From positions 1 through 53,986 of the forward strand of contig ONMU01000013.1 of NCBI GenBank assembly GCA_900319035.1: a stretch of 53,986 nt of DNA, written 5' to 3'. Below are positions 26,272 through 34,338 of the stretch, piece after piece. Positions within the stretch are counted from its first letter, which is position 1; each line of letters starts with the position of its first letter. This DNA comes from an uncultured Bacteroidales bacterium. Its GTDB lineage: Bacteria; Bacteroidota; Bacteroidia; Bacteroidales; Paludibacteraceae. The notes beneath the pieces are model-generated. The model ran no database searches and was not told the DNA's origin. It worked only from the letters and a program-made list of their open reading frames with translations. The position numbers and the translations under genes are program-made.

Positions 26272-27684
26272 ATGAAAAAGATAGTAATGATAGCGCTCTC
26301 AGCTTTGTTTCTGATGCCGACGATGGCTCAGGAGGTTAGCAAAGAGAGCAAGAAAGAAGCGGTAAAAAGCCACCTCAAGCAGCATTTCAAGCCGTACGGA
26401 TTTATCCGCAACTATTTCGCGTTTGACTCACGGGAATCGATGTCCGGAACGGGTGATTTGTATAACTATCAGCCCAAAGATGAGAACTGGAACAAAACCG
26501 ATGATCCGGAATTACGTCAGGATCTGAATGCTATCTCCACGTTCCGTTTCCTCACTCTCACGACACGCGTGGGTCTGAATATCGTGGGGTATAAATGGCG
26601 CAACACGGAGTTTGGCGCTAAGATTGAAGCGGATTTCTATGCCGGTTTGAGTACCAAAGGCACGGGTTCACACTCCGTTTCAGGAACTGCACAGCTTCGT
26701 CTTCGTCAGGCATATCTGACCTTAGCTTGGGATAGCTTGCGTATGAATAATAAGGATTACGCGCGCGTAGAGCTGTTGATGGGTCAGGCTTGGCATCCTA
26801 TGGCAGCCGATTTATGCGACGCTATCGCGCTTAACTCGGGTGCTCCGTTCGGTCCTTTCTCGCGTACGCCGCAAGTGAAGATGGATGCCCGTTTGGGTAA
26901 TCTGTTCACACTTACGGGTGCTCTCATTTGGCAAATGCAATACTGCTCCATCGGTCCGGACGGACAATCGGCAGAGTATATCGGTTATAGCAAGACTCCG
27001 GAGGCTTATTTAGGTCTGACTTTCCACCACAAAGGCTGGTTAGTACGTGCCGGAGCGGATGTGCTGAGTATCAAGCCGCGTCACATAGGAAAAGTAATAC
27101 CAACGCCCGGAGATACAGTTGCAGTAAAAGTTTCCGACCGCCTTACAACCATTTCTCCGTTCGTGTATTTGCAGTATAAGAAAGGCGAGTTCTCCATCAA
27201 AGCGAAGTCCATCTTTGCCGAGTCCGGAGAGCATATGAATATGAACGGCGGTTACGGAGTGAGCGACGTGAAGAGTGACGGTTCTTGGGCATATACCCCG
27301 ACACGCACTTCATCGTCTTGGATCAGTATAGTGTATGGCGGCAAAGTCGGAGCGCAGGAAGACAAACATCCGCAGAAGCTACAAGGAATTCTTTTTGCCG
27401 GTTACGTTCGTAATTTCGGTACCAAGGAAGAGCTTGCGACCAAAGCGAACGGTTCGCTTGTCGGTTACTTCTATCCGCGAGCTGCGAATATGTACCGGAT
27501 GTTCCGTGTGACGCCGACTCTGCTGTATACCATCGGTAAGTTCCAGATCGGCTGCGAGTACGAAGTGACTTCTGTTCATTACGGCGATGCAAGCAAAGGT
27601 CTCAATGCCCATGGTTTGGCAGACAAAGGTCTCCATTGGGTCACGAACCACCGCGTCCAGCTCATGACGAAATACAACTTCTAA
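26272..27684 (+). CDS. Outer-membrane porin-like beta-barrel protein
   Basis: 470 aa from ATG at 26272; the ATG at 26266 is only two codons earlier. A clear signal peptide ends at TMAQ. The mature protein has alternating polar/hydrophobic strands and ends in an aromatic residue (LMTKYNF), as outer-membrane barrels do. The N-terminal pattern (KPYGFIRNYFAFDSRES) is typical of Bacteroidetes porins. The substrate is not identified, but co-transcription with the DASS carrier suggests an organic anion. A terminator follows at 27685-27716. Confidence 0.8.
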   Translation: MKKIVMIALSALFLMPTMAQEVSKESKKEAVKSHLKQHFKPYGFIRNYFAFDSRESMSGTGDLYNYQPKDENWNKTDDPELRQDLNAISTFRFLTLTTRVGLNIVGYKWRNTEFGAKIEADFYAGLSTKGTGSHSVSGTAQLRLRQAYLTLAWDSLRMNNKDYARVELLMGQAWHPMAADLCDAIALNSGAPFGPFSRTPQVKMDARLGNLFTLTGALIWQMQYCSIGPDGQSAEYIGYSKTPEAYLGLTFHHKGWLVRAGADVLSIKPRHIGKVIPTPGDTVAVKVSDRLTTISPFVYLQYKKGEFSIKAKSIFAESGEHMNMNGGYGVSDVKSDGSWAYTPTRTSSSWISIVYGGKVGAQEDKHPQKLQGILFAGYVRNFGTKEELATKANGSLVGYFYPRAANMYRMFRVTPTLLYTIGKFQIGCEYEVTSVHYGDASKGLNAHGLADKGLHWVTNHRVQLMTKYNF

Positions 27685-27716
27685 CAAGCGCCCCAAGTGG
27701 GCGTTTGTTTTTTTGT
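27685..27716 (+). terminator. Terminator of the DASS/porin operon
   Basis: The stem AAGCGCCC/GGGCG with AAGT-type loop is followed by TTTGTTTTTTTG, just after the porin stop codon. Confidence 0.8.
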
Positions 27717-27806
27717 AAATATGGGGTGTTTTAAACCCAAAATAATAAAAACTTACCTCAAAATCATAAAAAAAGCAATTTTTATGCATTTTTTTATCGA
27801 AATATT

Positions 27807-27838
27807 TGGTAGTATCAACAAAAATGACTATTTTTGTG
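27807..27838 (+). promoter_or_regulatory. Promoter of the outer-membrane/lipoprotein operon
   Basis: TTTG at 27807-27810, 20 nt, then TATTTTTG at 27831-27838, about 75 nt before the start codon. Confidence 0.75.
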
Positions 27839-27914
27839 CGCAATTTCAATGAAACGGAGAATGCCGAAAAGCCGATCAAAGTGAGTAGGCCAGACAAACT
27901 AACTCTATTACTCT

Positions 27915-28679
27915 ATGAGAAAAACATCTCTACTTCTTGTTGCGCTGATGAGTGTTAGCGTAGCATTTGCTCAAATTTCTACAGGTGAGCCTAACTCGTC
28001 TGTAATTCCGCGTACAGGTAACCGTCCGCAAGCTGGTGATTTCGGAATGTACCTCGGTGTATCCGTAACCCAGATCATGGACTTGGTTGAGTTGAACAAA
28101 GATGAACCCTTCAAGAACAACATCTTCTGGGCGCTTCCTATGATCAACCTCAAGTATTACTTCACGGACAAATGGGAGGGCCGTCTTGGTTTCCAGTTTG
28201 CATGTAAGAATGAGAACAGCCGTCTCAAAGACGACAATCTCGATTACAGCCACGTAAAAGACATCAACTACACCCGTTTCCTGCCGGGCTGCGCCTATCA
28301 CTTCAATCCTATTAACGTGCTGGATGTATATTTAGGAGCACAGATGCCTATCGGATTTAATATCGACTCTGAAAAAACGAAAAACGGTACCCAGACTACC
28401 AAAACGACCAACAACAAGTTCGTCATCGGTGGTGGTATCTTCCTCGGTTTGCAGTTCTTTGTTGCAGATCTTCCGTTCGCTATCGGTTTTGAGGGCGGTT
28501 ACTCCGGTCAAGCAAGCTTCAGCGCAGGACAGAAAACAACGATTAACAACGACGGTAACAAGCAGACCAGCGTTACTATTGACGGTAGAACAGCTACTGA
28601 CCCCTCCAAAGCCAGCCATATAGAAGCTACTTGGGGCGCTGATGCAGCTATCACGTTCACCTATTATTTCCGCAAGTAA
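27915..28679 (+). CDS. Outer-membrane beta-barrel protein
   Basis: 254 aa. A signal peptide (ending AFAQ) is followed by beta-rich sequence: FGMYLGVSVTQIMDL, LKYYFTDKWEGRLGFQF, and a final strand ITFTYYFRK with the C-terminal aromatic pattern of small outer-membrane barrels. No enzymatic motif is seen. It leads a three-gene operon with two lipoproteins (gaps 23 and 6 nt), which suggests a small outer-membrane assembly. The specific role is unknown. Confidence 0.75.
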   Translation: MRKTSLLLVALMSVSVAFAQISTGEPNSSVIPRTGNRPQAGDFGMYLGVSVTQIMDLVELNKDEPFKNNIFWALPMINLKYYFTDKWEGRLGFQFACKNENSRLKDDNLDYSHVKDINYTRFLPGCAYHFNPINVLDVYLGAQMPIGFNIDSEKTKNGTQTTKTTNNKFVIGGGIFLGLQFFVADLPFAIGFEGGYSGQASFSAGQKTTINNDGNKQTSVTIDGRTATDPSKASHIEATWGADAAITFTYYFRK

Positions 28680-28702
28680 TTAACGTCTAATTTTTATCGA
28701 TT

Positions 28703-29329
28703 ATGAAACAACGCATATTACTACCTGTACTGCTTTTGATAGCAGTGATAGGCACTTCGTGCGTCAGCCAGCATAATGTAGAGCGAAACTACTCCGACCT
28801 CAGACCGGATGTAGTTCGTCTGGAATTGACGATGGACGACTACCAATATATGGGTGACGTGAATATCGAGGTGGAATACAAGACATACTTAGGAATCTTC
28901 TCGAAGATTCTGACGGTCAACGGAGAGAAGTATGACCCGCGTTTCTACCATAAAACGAATATCGCTTTCCGCAAGAAAGTGAAACTGGGCAAACTGAAAT
29001 TAGCATTGCACAAAGTGTTAGAGCTTTATCCCAATGCTGATTACATCATCCCCGCTTCTTTCAACGACCAAGTGGAGCATATGATGGGAGGTCGTATTCA
29101 CAAACGTACTATGACCCTCAAAGTATATGCTATCAACAAGGTTTCGGCAACTCAAGCAGAACAAAAGCACCAAGCCGAGGTTCAGGCATTGGACAACAAG
29201 AATGCAGCACTCAACCAACAGGTTGAAGCGTTGCAGGCAGAGTTGAATGCGACGAAAGAGGCTCTGGAGAAAGCTGAGTTGGAAGCACGTATCAACGAGC
29301 AAAAGAACAATAAAAACCGCCGTCGTTAA
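28703..29329 (+). CDS. Lipoprotein with C-terminal coiled coil
   Basis: 208 aa. The lipobox GTSC near residue 20 marks a signal-peptidase II lipoprotein, probably in the outer membrane facing the periplasm. The middle (YQYMGDVNIEVEYKTYLGIFSKI) is of unknown fold. The last about 55 residues form a coiled coil rich in Ala, Glu, Gln and Lys, ending in a basic tail (NNKNRRR). Middle gene of the operon beginning at 27915. No family recognised. Confidence 0.75.
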   Translation: MKQRILLPVLLLIAVIGTSCVSQHNVERNYSDLRPDVVRLELTMDDYQYMGDVNIEVEYKTYLGIFSKILTVNGEKYDPRFYHKTNIAFRKKVKLGKLKLALHKVLELYPNADYIIPASFNDQVEHMMGGRIHKRTMTLKVYAINKVSATQAEQKHQAEVQALDNKNAALNQQVEALQAELNATKEALEKAELEARINEQKNNKNRRR

Positions 29330-29335
29330 TAACGC

Positions 29336-30145
29336 ATGAGAAAAACTCTTTTGATTCTATTGTCAGCGCTTAGTCTGATCGCCTGCAATAAACAGTCCGA
29401 ATTGGTGACTATTATGCGCATTGATAATGTGGATTGGCAGAAGGCACCTGTTGCATCAGGTGCCGTTCTGCACGTCACAGTCCTTGCAGAAGCAAAGTCT
29501 TCTCCTATACAGCGTATCGTCATCTCATCCGAGGACGTTGAATATAAAAACAAAGACGTCTTAGACAGTACGCTTGCTTGGCCGTTAAAAAACGTCAACA
29601 TGAGTTGGTATTACGCTCTGCCGTACTATCAGGACACCACCAAGGTTGTTCTCACAGCACGGTCATTTGACGGGTCAGGAAACATGATGTCCTACTCTAT
29701 CACGATGCTGGTGACACCCGGAGAGGAGAAACTGCGTACATTGGATAATATGACCTTGTATTCCGCAGCTTCTGTGGGCAAATCCGCGTTCTCGTTAGAG
29801 ACCTTACAACCGGTATATCTGAACAAGGATTCAGCTACCGTCGCATTCTATGATGTCTTGGATAAGACCTTACAAGCGCCTTCCTGCATATGGCATTCCG
29901 AGTCCGGACTGCTGTTCTCACGCACCGAAGGGTTTAACTTCTCCGAAGCAAGCGTTCAGAGTCTGGAGAATGTATGGCCTAATCTGATGAAGACATCCAC
30001 CATCAAAGATCTGAAAGCGGACGATGTGCTGCTGATCGGTAAAGGAGACAAGGCGATAGGTGCCATAAAGATCCTGCAAATCATTGATGAGCAGGGAACA
30101 GATATGGACCGCTATATTTTCTCCCTCAAGATTCGCCCGAATTAG
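29336..30145 (+). CDS. Lipoprotein of unknown function
   Basis: 269 aa. The lipobox LIAC lies at about residues 15-18. The mature part looks like an Ig-like beta domain first (VASGAVLHVTVLAEAKSSPIQ, VLTARSFDGSGN), followed by a second domain with no recognised family. It is the last gene of the operon, 6 nt after the coiled-coil lipoprotein. Its stop is directly followed by the tRNA-Gln duplication region. Function unknown. Confidence 0.75.
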   Translation: MRKTLLILLSALSLIACNKQSELVTIMRIDNVDWQKAPVASGAVLHVTVLAEAKSSPIQRIVISSEDVEYKNKDVLDSTLAWPLKNVNMSWYYALPYYQDTTKVVLTARSFDGSGNMMSYSITMLVTPGEEKLRTLDNMTLYSAASVGKSAFSLETLQPVYLNKDSATVAFYDVLDKTLQAPSCIWHSESGLLFSRTEGFNFSEASVQSLENVWPNLMKTSTIKDLKADDVLLIGKGDKAIGAIKILQIIDEQGTDMDRYIFSLKIRPN

Positions 30146-30150
30146 TTACA

Positions 30151-30345
30151 CCTCTGGGTGAAAGCCGGTTCGCAAAAAAAGTCCCCCGATGGAGGACTTT
30201 TTATGTTGCCGAACCAGGACTCGAAAAATCAGTCTGCTGATTAATCGTTCGAGCGGAGCGAGATAAGAACCTCTGGGTGAAAGCTGGTTCGCAAAAAAAA
30301 GTCCCCCAAAGGAGGACTTTTTAAGTTGCCGAACCAGGACTCGAA
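30151..30345. repeat. Duplication of tRNA-Gln 3' end plus terminator
   Basis: Two about 75-bp copies (30151-30225 and 30270-30345) each contain CTCTGGGTGAAAG, the terminator hairpin GTCCCCC...GGAGGAC and the 3' end of tRNA-Gln (TGCCGAACCAGGACTCGAA on the plus strand). Only the second continues into the full tRNA. The first tRNA piece (30207-30225) is a 19-nt remnant. The 44 bp between the copies is unrelated. Tandem duplication or an integration remnant would both give this. Confidence 0.85.
30301..30317 (-). terminator. Terminator of tRNA-Gln
   Basis: The 7-bp stem GTCCTCC/GGGGGAC on the minus strand is followed by eight T residues. A second, near-identical hairpin from the duplication is at 30181-30197. 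Confidence 0.85.
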
Positions 30346-30396
30346 CCCAGACAGACAGAACCAGAATCTGTAGTGCTACCATTACACAATTCGGCA
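30327..30396 (-). tRNA. tRNA-Gln (anticodon CUG)
   Basis: 70 nt without CCA. The acceptor TGCCGAA pairs with TTCGGCA. The D arm is GTGTAATGGTAGCAC, and the anticodon stem ACAGA/TCTGT encloses loop TTCTGGT, giving CUG, which reads CAG. The T arm carries TTCGAGT. The gene has a promoter at 30461-30492 and a terminator just downstream. Confidence 0.93.
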
Positions 30397-30460
30397 AAAT
30401 TTAATGAACAATGTTTATCGCTTAGGAAACACAATTCACATCGTTTTTCAAAAGCGGGTG

Positions 30461-30492
30461 CAAAGGTACTGCTTTTTTTTGATATATCCAAA
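30461..30492 (-). promoter_or_regulatory. Promoter of tRNA-Gln
   Basis: Minus strand TTTG at 30492-30489, 20 nt with A8 and GCAG, then TACCTTTG at 30468-30461. The leader before the tRNA is about 60 nt. Confidence 0.85.
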
Positions 30493-30519
30493 TATTTTTG
30501 CAAAAAAATGCAAAAAAAA

Positions 30520-31146
30520 TCACTTTTTTAGTTTTTTATGGCATTGTTGGACGTACATATGCGTTGCTTCACGTATCCAGCAGTACTTCCATTCGGGTTT
30601 TCGGAACAGTTTCTCAGCAAGCTCAAACCACGCTAAAGCATCCTTTTTGCTGCCAAAAGGTTTTGGGGCGTAAAAGAGGCATGTACCATAATAAGAGAGA
30701 ACCAACGGATCACTGGGCGCCAGTTTGGTGGCATCTTTTGCCAGAGACATCGCCTTAATGGGATGAATAGACTCATGCAAACGGAGTTCAAACACATAGA
30801 CCGCAGAGAGGTACATCTCGTAGTGCCCTTTGGGCAGTTGGGATTTGAGATGTGAGATGTGCGATTTGAACTGCTGGACGTAGCGTTTGGCTTCCGGCAG
30901 GAGAGCATCTTTACCTTCTTTCTTTGCCTCCGCAACTATATAGCCGCAGTAACCGTATTCGTATGTCAACTCCTTTGTACCTTGTACTTTGTCCCCTTGT
31001 ACCTTATCTATATATGTTTTCCAAACGCTCATGTCTTCCCGTTGGTAAGCATCGAATAATTCCCTATCCGCCGAAAAATCTTGGGCGGATAGGGAAATAC
31101 TCATTGCCATAAGGAGAAACAAAACGCTCCTTTGTACGTTGTACAT
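30520..31146 (-). CDS. Secreted TPR-like protein of unknown function
   Basis: 208 aa from ATG at 31146. A signal peptide (VLFLLMAMSISLSAQ) precedes a helical protein whose C-terminal half looks TPR-like (IKAMSLAKDATKLAPSDPLVLSYYGTC, DALAWFELAEKLF). The predicted start codon lies within an ATGTACAAC-type repeat. Two more repeats are in frame: YIDKVQGDKVQGTKEL (about 30971-31008) and KSHISHLKSQL (30841-30871). It follows pfp by about 60 nt on the same strand. The annotated start is uncertain because of the repeat. Confidence 0.65.
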   Translation of the reverse strand: MYNVQRSVLFLLMAMSISLSAQDFSADRELFDAYQREDMSVWKTYIDKVQGDKVQGTKELTYEYGYCGYIVAEAKKEGKDALLPEAKRYVQQFKSHISHLKSQLPKGHYEMYLSAVYVFELRLHESIHPIKAMSLAKDATKLAPSDPLVLSYYGTCLFYAPKPFGSKKDALAWFELAEKLFRKPEWKYCWIREATHMYVQQCHKKLKK

Positions 31147-31206
31147 TGTTCCTTTGTACATCTCCTTTAACGCTCCTTTGTACGTTGTACATTGTTCCTT
31201 TGTACA
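31127..31206. repeat. Duplicated GTAC-rich repeat between pfp and the TPR-like gene
   Basis: About 37 bp with CGCTCCTTTGTACGTTGTAC occurs twice (about 31127 and 31170), each copy ending TTCCTTTGTACAT. The block contains the likely start codon of the TPR-like gene and fills the gap after pfp. Confidence 0.85.
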
Positions 31207-32862
31207 TTAATTTTTGCCGCGCTCCAAGAGCAAGGTACGGGTCGGTTGATCGCAGACCTCGGTCGGACCGTAGTACTGGATCGGACCCGGGTAGATGTAA
31301 CTGGTGTTCGCGTCAGCCCACTCTGCACGATGAGCCTGCAGGTACTTGAAGGGCGCACCGTCGAGCTCTACGAGGGCTTTCTGGATAACCGGTTTCATCT
31401 TACCGTTACGCTTCTCCATATTCATCATCATAGTGATAGGCACACCACCGGCTAACCACTCTGCTGCGGGTTTGGTGAGGTTGCGCACGAGCGACATGTA
31501 ACCGGTCTTGCCGGCAGCGATGAGGTGCGTAGCGTTCACGCCGATCGAATAGCAGTAGTCAGCATCGAAGTTAGATGGCATAGCACAACGTCCTTCGTAG
31601 CCGAAGAAGTGGTTGAGAGCAGAGAACTTGCCTTTGTACTCGCCGTTAGCTTTGAGGACAGCCAGACGTTTCTGAACCATCTCAATGAGCAGTTTCTCGG
31701 TCTCGATCTGCGAAACCATAACGTTTCCGTGCGGGTCGCGGTCAAGGGTGAGCTGTTTAGCGATACCCTTCGGCAGCGAACGGAAGAGCTCGCAGGAAGC
31801 CGGAGTAAGCATCGATTTGACGTACTCACGTTTCGCATCATCGCCGTCAAGCGAGGTGAACTCCTCGTTGTTAGCGAGCATGTCGTTGAGCTCTTGGATG
31901 AGGACACGCATAGCCGGAATGAACTCAATCAGACCCTCCGGAATGAGGATAGTACCGAAGTTCAGACCTGCGTTAGCACGGTCCACGATCACTTTGACGA
32001 TGTCCTCAACGATGTCATTGAGGGTCATCTTCTTCGCCTCAACCTCCTCGGAGATCAAGCAGATATTCGGCTGACTCTGGAGTGCACATTCGAGGGCGAT
32101 ATGGCTTGCCGAACGACCCATGAGGCGGATGAAGTGCCAGTATTTCTTCGCGGAGTTAGCGTCACGCTGGATGTTACCGATGAGCTCGGCGTACGTCTTA
32201 CAAGCGGTGTCGAAACCGAAAGAGGTCTCGATCATCTCGTTCTTGAGGTCGCCGTCGATAGTCTTCGGGCAGCCGATGACTTGGATGCCGCATTGTTTCT
32301 GGAGATAGTACTCAGCAAGTACGCAAGCGTTGGTGTTCGAGTCGTCACCACCGATGATGACAACTGCCTTGATACCGAGTTTTTTGCAGATCTCGATACC
32401 ATTATCGAACTGCCAAGTCTCCTCCAGTTTGGTACGACCGGAACCGATGATATCGAAACCACCGGTGTTGCGGTACTCGTCGATGATAGCCGCTGTGAGC
32501 TCCTGATACTTGCCATCAATAAGACCCGAAGGACCTCCGAGGAAGCCGTACAGCTTATTGTTCGGATTCAGCGCTTTGAGGCCATCATAGAGACCGGAGA
32601 TGACGTTGTGACCGCCGGGAGCTTGACCTCCGGAGAGGATTACACCCACGTTGAACGGTTCGTCACAATGGTTCTTGCCGGTGGTGGGTTCCATGGTAAT
32701 GATCGGCAGACCGTAAGTGTTCGGGAAGAGTTTCTGGATTTCTTCTTGGTCTGCAACCGACTGTGTTTTCTCGCCTTCTACAAGACGAACCGCGCCCTGC
32801 AATGCTACCGGCATCTTCGGCTGATAGCTCTGACGCGCAATCTGTAATGGGGATTTTTGCAT
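31207..32862 (-). CDS. pfp: Pyrophosphate-dependent 6-phosphofructokinase
   Basis: 551 aa, the long PPi-PFK type. It interconverts fructose 6-phosphate and fructose 1,6-bisphosphate using pyrophosphate, so it works in both glycolysis and gluconeogenesis. The PPi-type signature GGDDS at residues 171-175 (ATP enzymes have GGDGS) and PKTIDGDL with the catalytic Asp are clear. GGQAPGGHN and [11 protein letters not shown] are also present. No typical promoter lies directly upstream; a GGGTTAGT repeat and the toxin-like operon precede it. Confidence 0.96.
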   Translation of the reverse strand: MQKSPLQIARQSYQPKMPVALQGAVRLVEGEKTQSVADQEEIQKLFPNTYGLPIITMEPTTGKNHCDEPFNVGVILSGGQAPGGHNVISGLYDGLKALNPNNKLYGFLGGPSGLIDGKYQELTAAIIDEYRNTGGFDIIGSGRTKLEETWQFDNGIEICKKLGIKAVVIIGGDDSNTNACVLAEYYLQKQCGIQVIGCPKTIDGDLKNEMIETSFGFDTACKTYAELIGNIQRDANSAKKYWHFIRLMGRSASHIALECALQSQPNICLISEEVEAKKMTLNDIVEDIVKVIVDRANAGLNFGTILIPEGLIEFIPAMRVLIQELNDMLANNEEFTSLDGDDAKREYVKSMLTPASCELFRSLPKGIAKQLTLDRDPHGNVMVSQIETEKLLIEMVQKRLAVLKANGEYKGKFSALNHFFGYEGRCAMPSNFDADYCYSIGVNATHLIAAGKTGYMSLVRNLTKPAAEWLAGGVPITMMMNMEKRNGKMKPVIQKALVELDGAPFKYLQAHRAEWADANTSYIYPGPIQYYGPTEVCDQPTRTLLLERGKN

Positions 32863-32882
32863 AAGATTAGTATTTTTATTTT

Positions 32883-32937
32883 AACGATTTAACGAATTAA
32901 CGAATTAGTGGGTTAGTGGGTTAGTGGATTAGTGGGT
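32883..32937. repeat. Short-period repeat before pfp
   Basis: AACGAATT occurs twice and GGGTTAGT-type units occur four times in a row. The block fills the gap between the 50-aa gene and pfp and touches the stop codon of the former. Confidence 0.85.
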
Positions 32938-33090
32938 TTAAATAGCAACCGTGAACGGATCCACGTATTTCACCTGACCATTCTCGCTGAAGATAAGTGG
33001 CTGATTGTCACGGCGGTGTTGCTCCACAACCTTTTTATAGGATTGCTTGAGTCCAATACTCAATATTGCCTCTAATTCACGTTCGCTCAT
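32938..33090 (-). CDS. Small 50-aa protein, candidate antitoxin of the zeta-like kinase
   Basis: 50 aa. It starts MSERELEAILSIGLKQSYKK, a basic amphipathic helix, and ends with a short strand-like part (QPLIFSENGQVKYVDPF). The start codon overlaps the stop of the zeta-like gene (ATGA, 33087-33090), so translation is coupled. Position and size fit a partner or antitoxin gene, but no known antitoxin family was recognised. The order toxin first, small gene second is the reverse of classical epsilon-zeta. Confidence 0.75.
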   Translation of the reverse strand: MSERELEAILSIGLKQSYKKVVEQHRRDNQPLIFSENGQVKYVDPFTVAI

Positions 33091-33665
33091 ATATTTTGTT
33101 TTAATTGGTTCCACATTTCTTGTTCGCGTATCTGCAAACTTCCATCGACACCACCGCTTTGGGCTACTAAAATGGCCTCTCCGTGCGCATTATTATATAT
33201 CAGCACACTATCGCATATAGGCATATACAGATTGAGCAAATTATATATCCCGCGTTTGAACCGACGGCGGATATCTTGTTCGGGGATATTATGTCCTCCA
33301 TTGCTCACACGCTGCGCAACACGTTGAATAGCTTGTTCCTCGTTTTCCAAGTAAAAATAAATCAGATGTACCTTGTATCCCAAGTTCTGAGCTCGATGCA
33401 CAAGATGCACATACGAGCGAGTAGCAAGCGTTGTTTCGATGGCAAAATCGACTTTTTGCGGCAGTAGTTCATCTATCCTCTGCAACATGATTCTGCCTGC
33501 TTGGAAGGCAACTGATTCTGAGGCAAAAGGAGACAAACCACGTGCTATCTCATCTGCATTCACAAAATTGAGGCAATGCAACACATCGGGCAATAAACTG
33601 AATGATGCCGTTGTTTTGCCGGCTCCATTTGGTCCGGCGATGATATATAAATTTGCGTGTTGCAT
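33087..33665 (-). CDS. Zeta-toxin-like P-loop kinase
   Basis: 192 aa from ATG at 33665; a longer frame to 33719 runs through the promoter. A Walker A motif GPNGAGKTT lies at residues 11-19. Further zeta-like features are NADEIARGLSPF, RIDELL, FAIETTLATRSYV and IYFYLENEEQAIQRVAQRV with arginines for phosphate contact. Zeta toxins phosphorylate UDP-N-acetylglucosamine and block wall synthesis; stand-alone homologues also exist. It overlaps a 50-aa gene by 4 nt. It is probably a TA-like or phosphorylation module. Confidence 0.85.
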   Translation of the reverse strand: MQHANLYIIAGPNGAGKTTASFSLLPDVLHCLNFVNADEIARGLSPFASESVAFQAGRIMLQRIDELLPQKVDFAIETTLATRSYVHLVHRAQNLGYKVHLIYFYLENEEQAIQRVAQRVSNGGHNIPEQDIRRRFKRGIYNLLNLYMPICDSVLIYNNAHGEAILVAQSGGVDGSLQIREQEMWNQLKQNI

Positions 33666-33688
33666 GTGCTTCAAACCAATTTTGCCTG

Positions 33689-33720
33689 CAAAATTACTGC
33701 TTTTTTTTGACATATGCAAG
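33689..33720 (-). promoter_or_regulatory. Promoter of the zeta-like operon
   Basis: Minus strand CTTG at 33720-33717, 20 nt with A8 and GCAG, then TAATTTTG at 33696-33689. It may also serve pfp by read-through. Confidence 0.8.
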
Positions 33721-34020
33721 AGTCGCGGCTTTTTTGTTGCATTTTTGCATCATTTTAGCATAGATTAAGCGTGTATTTAGCATGTAATTAGCTGTCATTC
33801 CCGTTCGCATTACGTTACCATCTCGTTACCATTGCGGACGTGTACGTACGGTTTGGGGTGTTTCGAAGAGCCGTTTGAATCGGTTTCCAGTCGCGTGGCA
33901 GGTCCGTTAATGAATAAGGAATGAATAAGTAATATATAAGGAATAACTAAAGATTTAATTGATATGTATTATATACTACGTATATAATACTATACAGAGA
34001 TAAGTTAATAAAAAAATGAC
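33721..34020. other. Gene-free stretch upstream of the zeta-like operon
   Basis: No gene is supported here. It holds two CGTTACCAT units near 33815-33835, two GGAATGAATAAG-like units near 33915-33930 and AT-rich sequence. No promoter pair or terminator was found. Confidence 0.6.
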
Positions 34021-34021
34021 A

Positions 34022-34240
34022 TTGCACTATTTGCACTATTTGCACTTTGGAACGAGAAAGTGCAGAAAGTGCAGAAAGTGCAAAGCAAAAAAATGATGTG
34101 GCATAAGTGGCAGAAAAGTGGGTGTTGAAGGATAATTTATGCCACTTATGCCATTTATGCCAGTGCAAATTTTTACTATTTTTAGCGCTCATGGTATAGG
34201 AATTCTACAGCCACATCCGCGAAATACTCGCGAAAGTGGC
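34022..34240. repeat. Iteron-like 9-bp repeats and nested inverted repeats
   Basis: TGCACTATT-type 9-bp units (34022-34048) are followed by AAAGTGCAG units in inverse sense (about 34055-34084). GGCATAAGTGG (34100-34110) faces CCACTTATGCC (about 34142-34152), which is itself repeated. A nested palindrome follows (about 34180-34238): TAGCGC/GCGCTA outside, then CCAC/GTGG, then CGCG/CGCG. Short open frames here only reflect the repeats. A recombination, replication or REP-like site is possible. Confidence 0.75.
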
Positions 34241-34271
34241 GCTAAAAGGTACGAAAAAACTTCAATTGCAT

Positions 34272-34305
34272 AACAAGCGGGCAACTCATTGAGCACCCGC
34301 TTGTT
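34272..34305 (-). terminator. Probable terminator of the BspA-like gene
   Basis: A 10-bp perfect stem (AACAAGCGGG with CCCGCTTGTT) is present. The T-run after it is short on the minus strand, so it may act as a bidirectional or RNA-stabilising hairpin. Confidence 0.6.
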
Positions 34306-34338
34306 TGATTTGTACAATGTACTTTGTTCCTTTGTACT

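Noticed and set aside
30207-30225. Second tRNA gene
   Set aside because: Only 19 nt of the 3' end are present; no anticodon or acceptor partner.
31525-32847. 440-aa open frame antisense to pfp
   Set aside because: Shadow frame; no recognisable domain, and pfp on the other strand is certain.
33947-34192. 81-aa frame over the iteron-like repeats
   Set aside because: The residues (HWHKWHKWHK, SALSALS) only reflect the repeats; no promoter or homology pattern.
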